Assembly (NCBI RefSeq): GCF_900170025.1
Contig: NZ_FWEX01000006.1
Location: forward strand, 3,384,004-3,448,003
Direction of reading: 5' to 3'
Length of the DNA stretch: 64,000 nt
From: Nitrospira sp. ND1
Lineage (GTDB): Bacteria > Nitrospirota > Nitrospiria > Nitrospirales > Nitrospiraceae
The stretch's first letter is position 1, and each line of letters opens with the position of its first letter. Positions 62,848 through 64,000 of this stretch are shown piece by piece. A program made the translations under genes and the position numbers. The notes beneath the pieces are model-generated. The model searched no databases. It saw only the letters and a program-made list of their open reading frames with translations, and was not told where the DNA came from.

Positions 62848-64000
62848 ATGTGTGGGATTGCGATTGCTATAGGGCTGAATGGACGGCCCATTGAGCGAGT
62901 AGCCATTGAGCGGATGGCGAAAAGTTTGTTTCATCGCGGCCCCGATGACAGCGGCATCTATCTGGATGGTGCCGTGGGAATGGGATTTCGTCGTCTTTCG
63001 ATTCTTGATTTGTCCGAAGCGGGCCATCAACCCATGGTTAGTGAGGATGAGCAGTACGTACTGGTCTTCAACGGCGAAATCTTCAACTATGTCGAACTTC
63101 GATCGGAGCTTCGCCAATTGGGGTACCAGTTTCGGTCGAGCGGGGACAGCGAGGTCCTGCTTGCGGCGTACCGTGAGTGGGGTCGGGAGTGCCTGTCCAA
63201 ACTCAATGGCATGTGGGCGTTTGTGATCTATGATCGTCGACATCGGCGGATTTTTGGGTCGCGCGATCGATTCGGCGTCAAGCCGCTGTACTACAGTCGC
63301 ACTTCCGATGTGATGCAATTCGCTTCAGAGATCAAGGCGCTACGAGCGTCTGGATACCAGCGCGGTGAGATCAATTGGCGAACTGCTTCCAGATTTCTTC
63401 TGGAAGGACGGCTAGACAGCCAGATCGAAACGTTCTACGAAGGGATTGAACAAATTCCTCCAGGGAGCGGTTTCGAACTGGCACTCGATGGTACGTGGCA
63501 TCAATGGTTTTTTTGGTCCCTTGATGGGTTGTCTCCAAGTGTATCCGGAGACCCTGCGGAGATCTTTGCCGAATTGTTCGAAGATTCCGTTCGAATTCGG
63601 ATGCGAAGTGATGTCCCGGTAGGCGTCTGTTTGTCGGGGGGGCTTGATTCGACCGCGATTATTTGCGCTGCGGCCAGGCAGCGAGGTGAGGCGGGCAGTA
63701 GTAGGTCTGAATCTCTCCAGGCATTTTGTTATATGGCCAAGGAGTTCGACGAGTCCAAGTATATTGCCGACACGTTGGCTCAAACCCATGCCCAGCTTCG
63801 TCAGCTGGGAACCAGCCCGACCGAACTATGGAGCGATCTGCGCCGAATGCTTTGGTTTCAAGATGAGCCGGTGCATACAATGACGGCCGTAGTAGGCTAC
63901 CAGCTCATGCATCTTGCCGCGTCCCACGGGATTCGTGTCGTATTGAATGGGCAGGGTGCGGATGAGACCATTGGCGGCTATTCCAGTTATTTCCAAGACT
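62848..64000 (+). CDS. Asparagine-synthase-type amidotransferase (3' end cut by window)
   Basis: The frame runs open from ATG 62848 to the window edge, 384 codons. The class II glutaminase domain starts with nucleophile Cys2 (MCGIAIAIG) and has HRGPDDSG, FNGEIFNY and RDRFGVKPLYY. The synthetase domain follows with the ATP-binding SGGLDST (263-269) and NGQGADETIGGY. Family members either make asparagine or amidate sugar carboxylates in EPS and O-antigen loci. Location beside UDP-glucuronate enzymes favours amidation of a uronic acid here. The rest of the gene lies outside the window. Confidence 0.93.
   Translation, partial: MCGIAIAIGLNGRPIERVAIERMAKSLFHRGPDDSGIYLDGAVGMGFRRLSILDLSEAGHQPMVSEDEQYVLVFNGEIFNYVELRSELRQLGYQFRSSGDSEVLLAAYREWGRECLSKLNGMWAFVIYDRRHRRIFGSRDRFGVKPLYYSRTSDVMQFASEIKALRASGYQRGEINWRTASRFLLEGRLDSQIETFYEGIEQIPPGSGFELALDGTWHQWFFWSLDGLSPSVSGDPAEIFAELFEDSVRIRMRSDVPVGVCLSGGLDSTAIICAAARQRGEAGSSRSESLQAFCYMAKEFDESKYIADTLAQTHAQLRQLGTSPTELWSDLRRMLWFQDEPVHTMTAVVGYQLMHLAASHGIRVVLNGQGADETIGGYSSYFQD

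Overview
The window reads as chromosome of a free-living Gram-negative bacterium, most likely a Nitrospira-type member of the Nitrospirota. The reasons are Nitrospira-like housekeeping proteins, an outer-membrane export apparatus, GatCAB-dependent tRNA amidation, GTG and TTG starts alongside ATG, and a G+C content near 60% in the core genes. This is judged from the proteins as read; no database was searched. I saw no rRNA, tRNA, CRISPR array or intact insertion sequence.

1-8,834 is a minus-strand housekeeping run. In transcription order it holds tmk, holB, metG, an exported protein of unknown function, an FtsH-type membrane protease, a CDF cation exporter and a COG0523 (CobW-like) metal GTPase. 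A divergent promoter region at 8,835-8,968 feeds it and the opposite strand.

8,969-24,959 is a plus-strand core region: DUF502 membrane protein, glmU and glmS (UDP-GlcNAc precursors), gatC-panD-gatA-DUF948-YtxH-gatB, eno, an ftsB/divIC-like gene, era, mgtE, recO, a DUF971 protein, a lipoprotein and glycogen synthase glgA. A small lipoprotein gene at 24,985-25,482 converges on glgA.

25,483-29,173 is a phosphonate cassette: phosphoenolpyruvate mutase fused to a nucleotidyltransferase, then phosphonopyruvate decarboxylase. It probably makes a nucleotide-activated phosphonate for attachment to a surface glycan. No aminotransferase is seen.

29,312-64,000 is a large exopolysaccharide locus, visibly lower in G+C. 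A LuxR-type regulator faces away from it. Then come a PilZ-like protein, two tandem OPX export proteins, an outer-membrane barrel, a chain-length/BY-kinase protein, a priming sugar-phosphate transferase and a polysaccharide deacetylase; this set is typical of exosortase-A (PEP-CTERM) associated EPS loci. An ABC exporter (Wzm/Wzt type) follows. The rest is a sugar-building and decorating region: CDP-glucose synthesis, UDP-glucose dehydrogenase, several SDR epimerase/dehydratases, a C-methyltransferase-type enzyme, a DUF4910 hydrolase-like protein, a 2OG-Fe(II) oxygenase-like protein, glycosyltransferases, two membrane-anchored SGNH enzymes, a carbamoyltransferase, UDP-glucuronate decarboxylase and, cut by the window edge, an asparagine-synthase-type amidotransferase. 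Together they suggest a heavily modified acidic surface polysaccharide, possibly carrying phosphonate, carbamoyl, acyl, amide and C-methyl groups.
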